The translations under genes and the position numbers were made by a program. DNA of 64,000 nt, from positions 8,134,645 to 8,198,644 of the forward strand of contig NZ_AP018178.1 in NCBI RefSeq assembly GCF_002368195.1. The letters are read 5' to 3'. Below, in pieces: positions 17,111-25,812 of this stretch. Each line of letters begins with the position of its first letter. Positions within the stretch are counted from its first letter, which is position 1. The notes under the pieces were generated by a model, which ran no database searches, was not told where the DNA came from, and worked only from the letters and a program-made list of their open reading frames with translations. The stretch comes from Calothrix sp. NIES-2100 (GTDB lineage Bacteria; Cyanobacteriota; Cyanobacteriia; Cyanobacteriales; Nostocaceae).

Positions 17111-17857
17111 ATGACTCTCTATCAGCCATTTTTAGATTACGCGATCGCGCTTTTGCAGAAACGTTTGAATGTGCAGCCTTATCCAATTCCCGCTGGGTTT
17201 GAGTCGAAGCAAGCAACAGTGGGTAAAGGTAAACACCAAGAAGAAGTATTAACGACTAGCCACGCCTATCAAACTAGCAAACTCCGGCAAATTCGCGCCG
17301 CCCATGTCCAGGGGGGTAACTCACTTCAGGTGTTAAATTTCGTGATTTTTCCCCACCTGAATTACGATTTGCCCTTCTTTGGCGCAGATTTGGTTACTTT
17401 GCCAGGAGGGCACTTAATCGCCCTCGATATGCAACCCTTATTTCGGGATAATTTGGGATATCAGGCGAAGTATACCCAGCCCATTTTGCCAATTTTCCAG
17501 TCACATCAACAGCATCTACCTTGGGGAGGCGACTTTCCCGAAGAAGCCCAGCCCTTTTTCTCACCAGCCTTTCTTTGGACGCGCCCCCAGCAAACTGAAG
17601 TAGTGGAAACCCATGTCTTTGCAGCCTTTAAGGATTATCTGCAAGCATACCTGGATTTTGTTGACCAAGCCGAACCAGTAACCGACTCCCAGTATTTAGC
17701 AGAAATTGAGCAAGCTCAACTGCGTTATCTGGGCTACCGTGCAGAAAAAGACCCAGCAAGGGGAATGTTCACCCGTTTTTACGGTGCTGAGTGGACAGAA
17801 GAATATATCCACGGCTTTTTGTTCGATTTGGAAAGAAAGCTAGCAATGGTTAAGTGA
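17111..17857 (+). CDS. pebB: Phycoerythrobilin:ferredoxin oxidoreductase
   Basis: 248 residues. PebB-specific segments are YPIPAGFESKQATVGKGK, LRQIRAAHVQGGNSLQVLNF, NYDLPFFGADLVTLPGGHL and AEKDPARGMFTRFYGAEWTE. It reduces 15,16-dihydrobiliverdin to 3Z-phycoerythrobilin, using ferredoxin. It is the second gene of the pebAB pair. A CCCCATCC/GGGTGGGG hairpin at 17993-18014 may end the transcript. Confidence 0.93.
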   Translation: MTLYQPFLDYAIALLQKRLNVQPYPIPAGFESKQATVGKGKHQEEVLTTSHAYQTSKLRQIRAAHVQGGNSLQVLNFVIFPHLNYDLPFFGADLVTLPGGHLIALDMQPLFRDNLGYQAKYTQPILPIFQSHQQHLPWGGDFPEEAQPFFSPAFLWTRPQQTEVVETHVFAAFKDYLQAYLDFVDQAEPVTDSQYLAEIEQAQLRYLGYRAEKDPARGMFTRFYGAEWTEEYIHGFLFDLERKLAMVK

Positions 17858-17992
17858 ACTACTTAGGTGACTGTTGACAGTTGACTGTTGACTGTTGACA
17901 AAAGAAAGGATGAAGGATGAAGGATGAAGTGATTGAAGTAGGAGCCGAGTGGAATTGTGGGCAAAAAAAAATAAGTTTTTCCTTAATTCTCG

Positions 17993-18014
17993 CCCCATCC
18001 CTTTATGGGTGGGG
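17993..18014 (+). terminator. Hairpin downstream of pebB
   Basis: CCCCATCC/GGGTGGGG stem of about 8 bp (one G-U pair) with a 6-nt loop, followed by TAATTTC. It resembles the hairpin after the GH57 gene in sequence and could terminate or stabilise the pebAB mRNA. Confidence 0.45.
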
Positions 18015-18041
18015 TAATTTCATACTTCATACTTCAGCTTG

Positions 18042-18106
18042 ACCAATGACAAATGACAAATGACAAATGACCAATGACAAATGACCAATGACAAATGACC
18101 AATGAC
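18042..18106. repeat. CAAATGAC/CCAATGAC tandem heptamer array
   Basis: About nine successive (C/A)(A/C)AATGA heptamers, the reverse complement of the TGTCATT family at 10673. The array lies in the cpc1 upstream region. Confidence 0.85.
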
Positions 18107-18622
18107 TATTAACACCTGAAGCCAGCAATACTCAGTTTGTTAATATTTATTCACATGGTAATCATTTTGTGTTGGGCTGTAAATCAAGAAGATCTGGCTA
18201 CGCTACCGCTAGAGAAAGTACATACAAATGAGTCTTGATTAAGAAATGTTAAGAAAAAAGATGAATGGTAATCGGCACAAAAAGCTTGGTAAACAAGGGT
18301 TTCAAGTTATGACATCATCAACTTGACAATTTGTAATAAACAACCGATCCAACGATATAGTATAAACAACAAAGAAGAGATGAACAGGGCAGATGACCGG
18401 TTAGCCATTCATCTGACATGAGACAGGCTCTTCAATTGTTGAAGAAATATAAAATCTTCCAAAGTTTCCTGAGGGAAAGAATCGGAAAGGTTTCAGCAGT
18501 TATTCAACCTACTGCTTTGAGTTGATCGGGCTATAGGGGCAGCTTTGTTGCCGAGCCAAATCAAACTGGGTTGTAACCTAATCCAAGCCATACTCGACTA
18601 AACGAATTAGGACATTGAGTGT

Positions 18623-19141
18623 ATGTTTGACGCATTTGCAAAAGTAGTTTCCCAAGCTGACGCACGCGGTGAATATCTAAGTGGTTCTCAAATTGATGCC
18701 CTGAGCGCTATGGTTGCTGATGGCAACAAGCGTATGGACGTTGTCAACCGTATTACCAGCAATTCCTCCACAATCGTTGCTAATGCAGCTCGTTCTCTGT
18801 TTGCAGAACAGCCCCAGTTGATCGCTCCTGGTGGTAATGCTTACACCAGCCGTCGTATGGCTGCTTGTTTGCGTGACATGGAAATCATCTTACGCTACAT
18901 CACCTACGCTATCTTCGCTGGCGATTCCAGCATCCTAGACGATCGCTGCCTCAACGGTTTGAAAGAAACCTACTTGGCTCTAGGAACCCCTGGTAGTTCC
19001 GTAGCAGTTGGCGTTGGCAAGATGAAAGAAGCTGCTCTCGCTATTGCTGGTGACACCAACGGTGTAACCAGAGGCGACTGTGCCAGCTTAATGTCTGAAG
19101 TGTCCAGCTATTTTGATAAAGCTGCTTCTGCGGTTGGTTAA
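18623..19141 (+). CDS. cpcB: C-phycocyanin beta subunit (operon 1)
   Basis: 172 residues, the normal length for CpcB. Cys82 (AACLRDMEIILRY) and Cys153 (GDCASLMSEV) are the two phycocyanobilin attachment sites; Asn72 (GGNAY) is the site of methylation. Cys109 (DDRCLNGL) is also present, as in most CpcB proteins. It heads cpcB-cpcA-cpcE-cpcF, the arrangement of the constitutive cpc1 operon in Fremyella-type strains. The product forms rod (alpha-beta)6 hexamers of the phycobilisome. No strong Shine-Dalgarno sequence is visible before ATG 18623. Confidence 0.96.
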   Translation: MFDAFAKVVSQADARGEYLSGSQIDALSAMVADGNKRMDVVNRITSNSSTIVANAARSLFAEQPQLIAPGGNAYTSRRMAACLRDMEIILRYITYAIFAGDSSILDDRCLNGLKETYLALGTPGSSVAVGVGKMKEAALAIAGDTNGVTRGDCASLMSEVSSYFDKAASAVG

Positions 19142-19236
19142 CCAAAGAATCATCAGTTTTTTCTATCAGCCTCAGATAGCTAACAACAATTGCTAAAAGC
19201 TCTTTCATCAAACAAGATATTGGGAGAAAATCTGAC

Positions 19237-19725
19237 ATGAAAACCCCTTTGACCGAAGCAGTAGCTGCTGCTGATTCCCAAGGACGCTTCTTAAGCTCCA
19301 CCGAAATCCAAACCGCATTTGGTCGTTTCCGCCAAGCTAAAGCCAGCCTGGAAGCTGCAAAAGCACTAAGTTCCAAAGCTTCTAGCCTAGCTTCTGGTGC
19401 TGCTAATGCTGTATACAGCAAATTCCCCTACACCACCAGCCAAACTGGCCCCAACTTTGCTTCTACTCAAACAGGCAAAGACAAGTGCGTTCGTGACATC
19501 GGCTACTACCTCCGCATGGTTACTTACTGCCTAGTTGTTGGTGGTACAGGCCCATTGGATGACTACCTCATCGGTGGTATCGCTGAAATCAACCGCACCT
19601 TTGATCTATCTCCCAGCTGGTATGTTGAAGCTTTGAAGTATGTCAAAGCTAACCACGGTTTGAGCGGTGATCCTGCTGTTGAAGCTAACTCCTACATTGA
19701 CTACGCCATCAACGCATTAAGCTAA
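19237..19725 (+). CDS. cpcA: C-phycocyanin alpha subunit (operon 1)
   Basis: 162 residues. Cys84 (KDKCVRDIGYYLRM) is the single phycocyanobilin site, which the CpcE/CpcF heterodimer serves. The usual alpha-subunit features PLTEAVAAADSQGRFLS and WYVEALKYVKANHGL are present. It lies 95 nt after cpcB1 with GGGAGAAAA as ribosome binding site. A strong terminator-like hairpin follows its stop codon. Confidence 0.96.
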   Translation: MKTPLTEAVAAADSQGRFLSSTEIQTAFGRFRQAKASLEAAKALSSKASSLASGAANAVYSKFPYTTSQTGPNFASTQTGKDKCVRDIGYYLRMVTYCLVVGGTGPLDDYLIGGIAEINRTFDLSPSWYVEALKYVKANHGLSGDPAVEANSYIDYAINALS

Positions 19726-19737
19726 TTAGATGGTTTG

Positions 19738-19806
19738 ACCCGGAGGGGTGTACAATGACTGACAGAAGTTAGTGATTGTTTACCTCTCCGGGTATTGTTT
19801 TTTTTG
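19738..19806 (+). terminator. Rho-independent-type terminator between cpcA1 and cpcE
   Basis: The arms ACCCGGAGGGGTGTAC (19738-19753) and GTTTACCTCTCCGGGT (19778-19793) pair over about 13 of 16 positions and are followed by ATTGTTTTTTTT. Its place between the structural and lyase genes would give much more cpcBA than cpcEF mRNA by partial read-through. Confidence 0.85.
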
Positions 19807-19885
19807 GTCATTTGTCATTTGTAATTTGTCATTTGTAAAGAGGCAACAGGCCACAGTCAACAGTCAACCGTCAACAGTCTCCTCA
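19806..19885. repeat. GTCATTT and CAACAGTCAAC short repeats
   Basis: Four GTCATTT/GTAATTT heptamers followed by (C)AACAGTCAAC units between the cpcA1 terminator and cpcE. Confidence 0.65.
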
Positions 19886-19914
19886 TCCCCCTAATCTCGC
19901 TGCCTCGATTTTCT

Positions 19915-20739
19915 ATGGAAAACAAAGCTAATATTCAGGATGATAGCCAATTAACTGTGGAACAGGCGATCGCTAATCTCCAAGGTGAAGATTTGGGATT
20001 GCGAGTGTATGCAGCCTGGTGGTTAGGGCGCTTTCGGGTGGATGCTCCAGAAGCTATTGATGTATTAATTGCGGCATTAGAAGACGAAGACGATCGCACT
20101 AATGCTGGTGGTTATCCTCTACGCAGAAACGCAGCCAGAGCATTAGGCAAACTAGGGGAAAAACGGGCAGTGCCGGCATTAGTACGAGCGCTGGAATGTT
20201 CGGATTTTTACGTGCGGGAAGCAGCAGCACAATCTCTGGAAATGTTAGGAGATTCGTCCTGTATTGGCAGATTAATCGAGTTACTCAATAATCAAATTCC
20301 TGGAACCCTACCAGCACCAGAACCGCCACAGTTAGCCCAACCTTTTGATGCCATTATCGAAGCCTTGGGAACCTTAGGGGCAATTGATGCCATTCCTGTG
20401 ATTGAGCAATTTTTAGATCACTTCATTCCCCGGATTCAGTTTGCTGCCGCCCGGGCAATGTATCAGCTAAGTTCTGAAGAAGTATGCGATCAGTATGGCG
20501 ATCGCCTGATCCAAGCACTTGGTAACGATGATTTGCAACTACGTCGAGCCGTTTTATCAGATTTGGGGGCGATTGGATATTTACCAGCTGCCGAGGCGAT
20601 CGCCGAAACTCTCGCAGAAAACAGCCTCAAGCTGATATCCCTCAAAGGTTTACTAGAAAAGCAATTGCAACAGGCGACACCACCGGATTTATCGCCAGGA
20701 GCAATAAAAGTTATGCAATTAATGGATGCGTTATTGTAG
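19915..20739 (+). CDS. cpcE: Phycocyanin alpha-subunit phycocyanobilin lyase, CpcE subunit
   Basis: 274 residues. The CpcE signature run LTVEQAIANLQGEDLGLRVY followed by AWWLGRFRV is present, then HEAT/PBS-lyase repeats (GYPLRRNAARALGKLGEKRA, ECSDFYVREAAAQSLEMLGD) and the terminal IKVMQLMDALL. CpcE pairs with CpcF to attach phycocyanobilin to Cys84 of CpcA. PecE of phycoerythrocyanin is the nearest alternative, but the position right after cpcBA and the 51-nt gap to cpcF support CpcE. Confidence 0.92.
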   Translation: MENKANIQDDSQLTVEQAIANLQGEDLGLRVYAAWWLGRFRVDAPEAIDVLIAALEDEDDRTNAGGYPLRRNAARALGKLGEKRAVPALVRALECSDFYVREAAAQSLEMLGDSSCIGRLIELLNNQIPGTLPAPEPPQLAQPFDAIIEALGTLGAIDAIPVIEQFLDHFIPRIQFAAARAMYQLSSEEVCDQYGDRLIQALGNDDLQLRRAVLSDLGAIGYLPAAEAIAETLAENSLKLISLKGLLEKQLQQATPPDLSPGAIKVMQLMDALL

Positions 20740-20790
20740 CAGAAAGAGGGAAAATGTAAAAGGTAGAACTTATTGTGTCTCTTCTCCCTC

Positions 20791-21609
20791 ATGGCTGATT
20801 ACCTTAACACTCTAATTCGTGCAGTAGAAGACGCAGATTCTTCTCTCCTTTTGCAAGAAGCTGTAAAAAACTTAGCAGCATCGGGTTTAGAAGGAGCTAT
20901 TCCCACATTAATTGCCTCTTTGAGCTATAACAATCCGGGTGCAGCAGTCGCGGCTGTTGATGGGCTAATCAAAATTGGCGAACCCGCAGTACCAGCGCTT
21001 TTAGAGCTACTAGATCTGCATAACTACACCGCCAGATCTTGGGCAATTCGTGCCTTAGCAGGAATTGGTGATCCCAGAGGATTAGTTACCTTGTTGGGAG
21101 CAGCCACCGCTGACTTTGCCCTCAGTGTCCGGCGTGCAGCCGCTAGGGGTTTAGGAATGATGAAGTGGCACTGGTTCCCCGACGATCTCTTGGAAATTGC
21201 CCAAGCAGAAGCGATGGAAGCCCTGCTATTTGTGGCACAGGAAGACGACGAGTGGGTGGTACGCTATTCAGCCGTTGTTGGCTTACAGTTTCTTGCCGAT
21301 GCAGTTGCTGTGACTTATCCAGAATGGCGATCGCAAATCGAGTCACAGCTTGAGCAAATTGCCGTCAAAGATGACAGTTGGGCAGTACGTGCCCGTATCT
21401 TGATGGCACAACAAAACCTCAAGGTACCGACAGCTACCGTTCAACCGCAAACCGACGATCGCCCCTCACCATTGTCCTCTATGGACTGGCAGAAGATTAT
21501 GGAAGGCTTGTACGGACGCAAGGGACAAGAACGGCAAACATTTGCAGAAGGCGATCCACGCCGCTATCGAGAACTAGCAGTAGCGATCGCTCAACATCCT
21601 GATGATTAA
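20791..21609 (+). CDS. cpcF: Phycocyanin alpha-subunit phycocyanobilin lyase, CpcF subunit
   Basis: 272 residues from ATG 20791 (a TTG frame opens 18 nt earlier but adds only MCLFSL). HEAT-like repeats include YNNPGAAVAAVDGLIKIGEP, YTARSWAIRALAGIGDPRGL, LSVRRAAARGLGMMKWHWFP and EWVVRYSAVVGLQFL. The C-terminal tail LDWQKIMKQL-like element appears as SMDWQKIMEGLYGRKGQERQ. Length and tail fit CpcF rather than the shorter PecF. It ends ~49 nt before a terminator hairpin. Confidence 0.92.
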   Translation: MADYLNTLIRAVEDADSSLLLQEAVKNLAASGLEGAIPTLIASLSYNNPGAAVAAVDGLIKIGEPAVPALLELLDLHNYTARSWAIRALAGIGDPRGLVTLLGAATADFALSVRRAAARGLGMMKWHWFPDDLLEIAQAEAMEALLFVAQEDDEWVVRYSAVVGLQFLADAVAVTYPEWRSQIESQLEQIAVKDDSWAVRARILMAQQNLKVPTATVQPQTDDRPSPLSSMDWQKIMEGLYGRKGQERQTFAEGDPRRYRELAVAIAQHPDD

Positions 21610-21657
21610 TTTCGTACTCAGGACTTCAGACCTGAATTTTATTGTTTATCTAAATTC

Positions 21658-21700
21658 AACCCGATACTGGCTTCTTAAAGCTACAGTGTCGGGTTTATTT
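21658..21700 (+). terminator. Terminator of cpcB1A1EF
   Basis: A 12-bp stem, AACCCGATACTG (21658-21669) with CAGTGTCGGGTT (21684-21695), one G-U pair and a 14-nt loop, followed by TATTTCTG. It closes the operon before the hybrid kinase gene. Confidence 0.8.
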
Positions 21701-21880
21701 CTGAATAAAAACTCCGCCCACAAGGGAATTGAGTTTTGTCAGTGGCAAAGATAATTAAAAATTGAAAGAACAAAAGTCTGCTAACCTAAATGAATTGAAG
21801 TCTTGACGCAATCCTTGAAAGCTATCCTTGAACGTTAGTTGATTTTGTCAGTTTTCCTGGGTACATTTCGGGGGGGGAAA

Positions 21881-24800
21881 GTGACTATAGTTACCAAGTT
21901 AGTACTTATTGTCGATGATTGCTTGGAAGACCGAGAAACTTATCGCCGCTACCTACTGCGGGATAAACAACAGACATACAGGATTTTAGAAGCGGAGACA
22001 GGGAAACAGGCGTTGGAACTGTGTAGGCAGCAATTTCCCGATGTGATTTTGCTTGATTATCTGCTACCAGATAAAGATGGACTGGAGTTGCTTAACGAAT
22101 TAAAGACTCTGTTAGGAAAAACAAACCTTCCTGTTATCATACTAACGGGTCAGGGTAATGAACAGATAGCAGTACAAGCAATGAAAAGTGGTGCTGCCGA
22201 TTACTTAGTTAAAAGAAATACAACATCAACTCGTTTAGATGTTGCTATTCAAAATGTACTAGAAAACACTCGCCTGAGTAGGCAGTTAGAAGAGAGCGAA
22301 GCACGTTTTGCGGCTACATTCAACCAAGCAGCTGTTGGTATCGCCCATGTAGGATTAGATGGAAAATTGTTGCTGGTGAACCAGAGACTTTGCGATCTGG
22401 TGGGTTATACTCGCGAGAAATTACTAAGGCAAAGATTGCAGGGCATCACACATCCGGCTGATCTAAATATCGATTTGGATGATGTTCGCCAGATGTTGGT
22501 TGGTAAAATTCAAACTTATTCCGTAGAGAAACGTTATATTTGTCAAGATAATAAGCAAGTCTGGATTAATCTGACCGTCTCCCTAGTTCGCAAAGCATCT
22601 GGTGAACCAGAATATTTTATTTGTGTTTTTCAAGATATCACGCAAAGCAAGCAACTGGCAGAAGATTTACATCGTCGGGAACAGCAATTCTCTACCTTGG
22701 TGGAGAACTCACCTAATGTAATTTTCCAGCTGGATCGCGACCTGCGCCATATGTATATCAGTTCCTCAGTGATGGATGAATTCGGCATCACCACACAGCA
22801 ATTTTTGGGCAAGACTGGACGAGAGTTGGGATTACCCGCAGATGTCTGTGATATGTTTGAGGCAGCATGTCATCAAGCGATCGCCAGCAAAGAGGTGACG
22901 CAGGTAGAATATAGCATAGCTGACAAACACTTCATTTCCCACATCATCTCCGAACTGGGAGAGGATGGTGTTTTTGTATCGCTGATGGGAATTACAGAGG
23001 ATGTTAGCGCTCGCAAACAAGCTGAATTTACATTAAAGCAACAAATTCGACAAGAACATTTGCTTAGTGATATTGCTCAGGATATTCGGCGATCGCTCGA
23101 TCTCAATGAGGTGTTGTCCAGCACTGTTCAACGGGTGAGGCAATTTCTCAACACGGATCGCGTCATTATTTTTCGTTTTCGCCCCGACTGGCAAGGAGAC
23201 GTAATTAAAGAATCAGTTGGGGCAGAGTGGACACCCATTTTATCTACTACCATTTTCGATCCGTGTTTTAGCGATCGCTACATCGAACCATATCGGCAGG
23301 GGCGCATTACCACGATGGATGACATCGATCGCGCAGATCTCAAACCCTGTTACATTGAGTTACTAAAATCATTTCAGGTGAAAGCTAACCTGGTCGTGCC
23401 AATTTTGCAGGAAGAGAATCTTTGGGGGTTATTAATTGCCCAGCATTGTTCTGCTCCCCATCAATGGCAACCTGGCGAAATTGCAATGCTGCGACGCCTG
23501 TCCACCCAGGTTAGCATTGCCATTCAACAAGCTGAGCTGTATCACCACCTCCAAACTGAACTAGCCGATCGCAAACTAGCGGAACAAAAAATCCGCGAGC
23601 AAGCAAAACTGTTGGACATTGTCTCCGACGCGATTTTTGTACGCGACTTAAACCACCACATTCTTTACTGGAATCAGGGTGCTGAGCAGATGTATGGCTA
23701 TTTGGCATCAGAAGCAGTGGGTCAGAAAGCCAATGAACTGTGGCAGGAGGATGCCGCTCAGATCGCAGAAATTATCCAAACGGTGCTTGAGCAGGGCGAA
23801 TGGCGTGGTGAGATTCGTAAAGTTACCAGATCAGGCAGGAAAATCATCGTGGCAGGACGTTGGACTCTATTACGCGATGAATCTGGAAACCCCCAAAAAA
23901 TTCTAGTCGTCAATACCGACATCACTGATAAAAAACAAATTGAGCAACAGTTTTATCGGGCACAACGTTTAGAAAGCTTGGGTACCCTAGCAAGCGGTAT
24001 TGCCCATGACTTAAACAACATACTGACACCCATGCTGGCAGTTGCTCAACTGCTACCACTTAAGTTTCCCAATATTAATGAGCAAAATCAGCGACTACTG
24101 AAAATCCTAGAAATAAACTCTAAACGTGGTGCCCAACTAGTCAAGCAAATTACAGCCTTTGCACGGGGAGCAGAAGGTAAGCGCGTTCCTCTACAACCAA
24201 GACACTTGCTCAAAGAAATTGAGCAGGTGATCAAAAGTACATTTCCCAAATCAATTGAAATCTGCATTGATCTAGCAACAGCAAATCTTTCTACAATCTT
24301 GGCAGATCCCACGCAAATACATCAGGTGTTGATGAACCTGTGTGTAAATGCTCTTGATGCCATGCCTGATAGCGGTACTCTCACTATTTCTGCCGATAAT
24401 TTCCACGTTGATGCCAGCCATGCCAGGATGAATCTGGAGGCAAAAGTTGGTGAATACGTGGTTATCACTGTGTCTGATACAGGATGTGGTATCCCACAAG
24501 AGTTATTAGAGCGAATTTTTGACCCCTTTTTCACCACCAAAGAGCTAGGCAAAGGCACGGGATTAGGACTTTCAACTGTTATTGGTATAATCAAAAATCA
24601 CAGTGGTTTTATCAAAGTCCATAGCGAGTTAGGAATCGGCAGCCAATTTCAGGTGTACTTGAGTGCCATTGACACATCGGCAACAGAAGAAGCTGATGAC
24701 TCACAAATATTAGCTAGAGGAAATGGCGAATTAATTTTGGTTGTGGATGACGAAGTATTTATTCAGGATGTTGCCAAAACTTCACTAAAAGAGTTCAACT

Positions 24801-25093
24801 ATAGAGTGATGATTGCCAGTGATGGTATTGAGGCGTTATTACTCTACGCCCAACATAAAACTGAAATTAGTGTGGTGCTAATGGATATACAAATCCCTTC
24901 TTTAGATGGATTACAAGCTATTCGCGTTCTTCAACAAATTAATCCCTCTGTCAAAATTATTGTCATCAGCGGACTCAGATCTAACCAACAGCTTTTAGAC
25001 GCTAAAAATATTAATGTCCAAGCATTTTTATCCAAACCATACACTATTCAGGAATTAATAAACACTCTTAAACAGGTTTTAAGTGCGTCATAG
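21881..25093 (+). CDS. Hybrid histidine kinase with DXCF-type cyanobacteriochrome-like GAF domain
   Basis: Receiver domain first (KLVLIVDDCLED; Asp59 in VILLDYLLPDKDG), then two PAS domains (~133-265 and ~270-385), a GAF domain (~390-560), a third PAS, HisKA (GIAHDLNNILTPM), HATPase (VSDTGCGIP, GKGTGLGLSTV) and a C-terminal receiver (VVLMDIQIPSLDG). The GAF domain has DPCF (Cys ~462) and KPCYIELLKSFQVKANLVVP (Cys ~490). This is the DXCF cysteine plus the canonical bilin cysteine, 28 residues apart as in TePixJ, but with Tyr instead of the usual His after the second Cys. Bilin binding is therefore likely but not certain. The gene follows the cpcF terminator. GTG 21881 is chosen; TTG 21839 is possible. 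Residue numbers count from the GTG. Confidence 0.85.
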   Translation: MTIVTKLVLIVDDCLEDRETYRRYLLRDKQQTYRILEAETGKQALELCRQQFPDVILLDYLLPDKDGLELLNELKTLLGKTNLPVIILTGQGNEQIAVQAMKSGAADYLVKRNTTSTRLDVAIQNVLENTRLSRQLEESEARFAATFNQAAVGIAHVGLDGKLLLVNQRLCDLVGYTREKLLRQRLQGITHPADLNIDLDDVRQMLVGKIQTYSVEKRYICQDNKQVWINLTVSLVRKASGEPEYFICVFQDITQSKQLAEDLHRREQQFSTLVENSPNVIFQLDRDLRHMYISSSVMDEFGITTQQFLGKTGRELGLPADVCDMFEAACHQAIASKEVTQVEYSIADKHFISHIISELGEDGVFVSLMGITEDVSARKQAEFTLKQQIRQEHLLSDIAQDIRRSLDLNEVLSSTVQRVRQFLNTDRVIIFRFRPDWQGDVIKESVGAEWTPILSTTIFDPCFSDRYIEPYRQGRITTMDDIDRADLKPCYIELLKSFQVKANLVVPILQEENLWGLLIAQHCSAPHQWQPGEIAMLRRLSTQVSIAIQQAELYHHLQTELADRKLAEQKIREQAKLLDIVSDAIFVRDLNHHILYWNQGAEQMYGYLASEAVGQKANELWQEDAAQIAEIIQTVLEQGEWRGEIRKVTRSGRKIIVAGRWTLLRDESGNPQKILVVNTDITDKKQIEQQFYRAQRLESLGTLASGIAHDLNNILTPMLAVAQLLPLKFPNINEQNQRLLKILEINSKRGAQLVKQITAFARGAEGKRVPLQPRHLLKEIEQVIKSTFPKSIEICIDLATANLSTILADPTQIHQVLMNLCVNALDAMPDSGTLTISADNFHVDASHARMNLEAKVGEYVVITVSDTGCGIPQELLERIFDPFFTTKELGKGTGLGLSTVIGIIKNHSGFIKVHSELGIGSQFQVYLSAIDTSATEEADDSQILARGNGELILVVDDEVFIQDVAKTSLKEFNYRVMIASDGIEALLLYAQHKTEISVVLMDIQIPSLDGLQAIRVLQQINPSVKIIVISGLRSNQQLLDAKNINVQAFLSKPYTIQELINTLKQVLSAS

Positions 25094-25263
25094 CCGGCTT
25101 GTAGAAATCAAAAATTATTCCACACTAACTTCCTTGAGGTAGTGTCCGGGCTGATTTGTTGTTCAAATTAAATTCATACGACAGTCAATCACAGGACAAT
25201 CCCACAAACAAAAATGAAAACCTCTCTTCCTAGCCCAAACGTCCCTATTTTCAAATTAGACTA

Positions 25264-25476
25264 CTAATTTTCATCAATCTTCAACGTCAGCGGTTGAATA
25301 TTGACAATTTTGCCCCCTAAACGATTAATCCGCTGGAGTTCTTCATTAAAACGGCTAAAAGGTACTGTAATGAACACACTAGCACTAGAGCGAATCGGGT
25401 AATTATTTTGACTTGTAACGTCATTTTGTTGCAATCCCGACACTTCAACCTGAAAACTCCGATTTTGATAAACCAT
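25264..25476 (-). CDS. cpcD: Phycobilisome rod-capping linker CpcD
   Basis: 70 residues, the normal size of the ~8-10 kDa rod cap. The CpcD domain pattern is visible: FQVEVSGLQQND, YPIRSSASVFITVPFSRFNE, LQRINRLGGKIVNIQPL. It terminates phycocyanin rods. It is the last gene of operon 2 (minus strand), separated from the upstream linker gene by ~330 bp that holds a mobile-type inverted repeat. Confidence 0.93.
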   Translation of the reverse strand: MVYQNRSFQVEVSGLQQNDVTSQNNYPIRSSASVFITVPFSRFNEELQRINRLGGKIVNIQPLTLKIDEN

Positions 25477-25613
25477 TTGATATCCTACCTATTAAGGAAA
25501 ATTTGTCATTGGGCATCCCTTCTCTGCGAGACGCTACGCGAACGACTTCGCTCAGGGCAAGTGGGCATTGGGCACTTGTACTGATCGGAGTCGAAGTATT
25601 GGGCAATTTTTCA

Positions 25614-25731
25614 TTAGACTTCTTGCATAAATATTTTGGCGTTGTTGAGTATTCGTTTCAAAAGCTCACGCAAAGCCGCAAAGACGCAAAGAAGAACGCG
25701 AAAATTAGGACTTTTGCAAGAAGTCTATTAA
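25614..25731. mobile_element. MITE-like element with TAGACTTCTTGCA ends (cpcI-cpcD spacer)
   Basis: Inverted ends TTAGACTTCTTGCATAA (25614-25630) and TTTGCAAGAAGTCTATTAA (25713-25731) enclose ~85 bp containing CACGCAAAGCCGCAAAGACG-type sequence. There is no coding capacity. A degenerate copy of the same ends lies between cpcB2 and cpcA2. Confidence 0.65.
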
Positions 25732-25740
25732 TTATTTCTC

Positions 25741-25812
25741 CGCGTCCCCGCGTCCCCGCGTCTGCTTGTCTCCCTAGTCCCTAGCCCCTAACCCCTAACC
25801 CCTAGCCCCTAA
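25741..25812. repeat. CGCGTCCC and CCCTAACC tandem repeats
   Basis: Three CGCGTCCC units followed by about five CCCTAGCC/CCCTAACC units, running up to the 3' end of the linker gene. Confidence 0.75.

Larger units (their letters stand above)
17858..18622. other. Intergenic region between pebB and cpcB1: repeats, hairpin and probable cpc1 promoter/leader
   Basis: Contents: TTGACTG-type repeats (17867-17900), an 8-bp hairpin at 17993-18014, a CAAATGAC heptamer array at 18042-18106, then ~500 bp of AT-rich sequence before cpcB1. A possible promoter is TTGTAA (18331) with TATAGT (18356-18361) at a 19-nt spacing, which would leave a long leader of ~255 nt. That is a weak match and was judged by eye. 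No L-box (paired TTGCACA) was seen. Confidence 0.5.

Noticed and set aside
25503..25784. 93-aa plus-strand frame in the cpcI-cpcD spacer
   Set aside because: It runs over short repeats and the MITE-like element and has no independent coding evidence.
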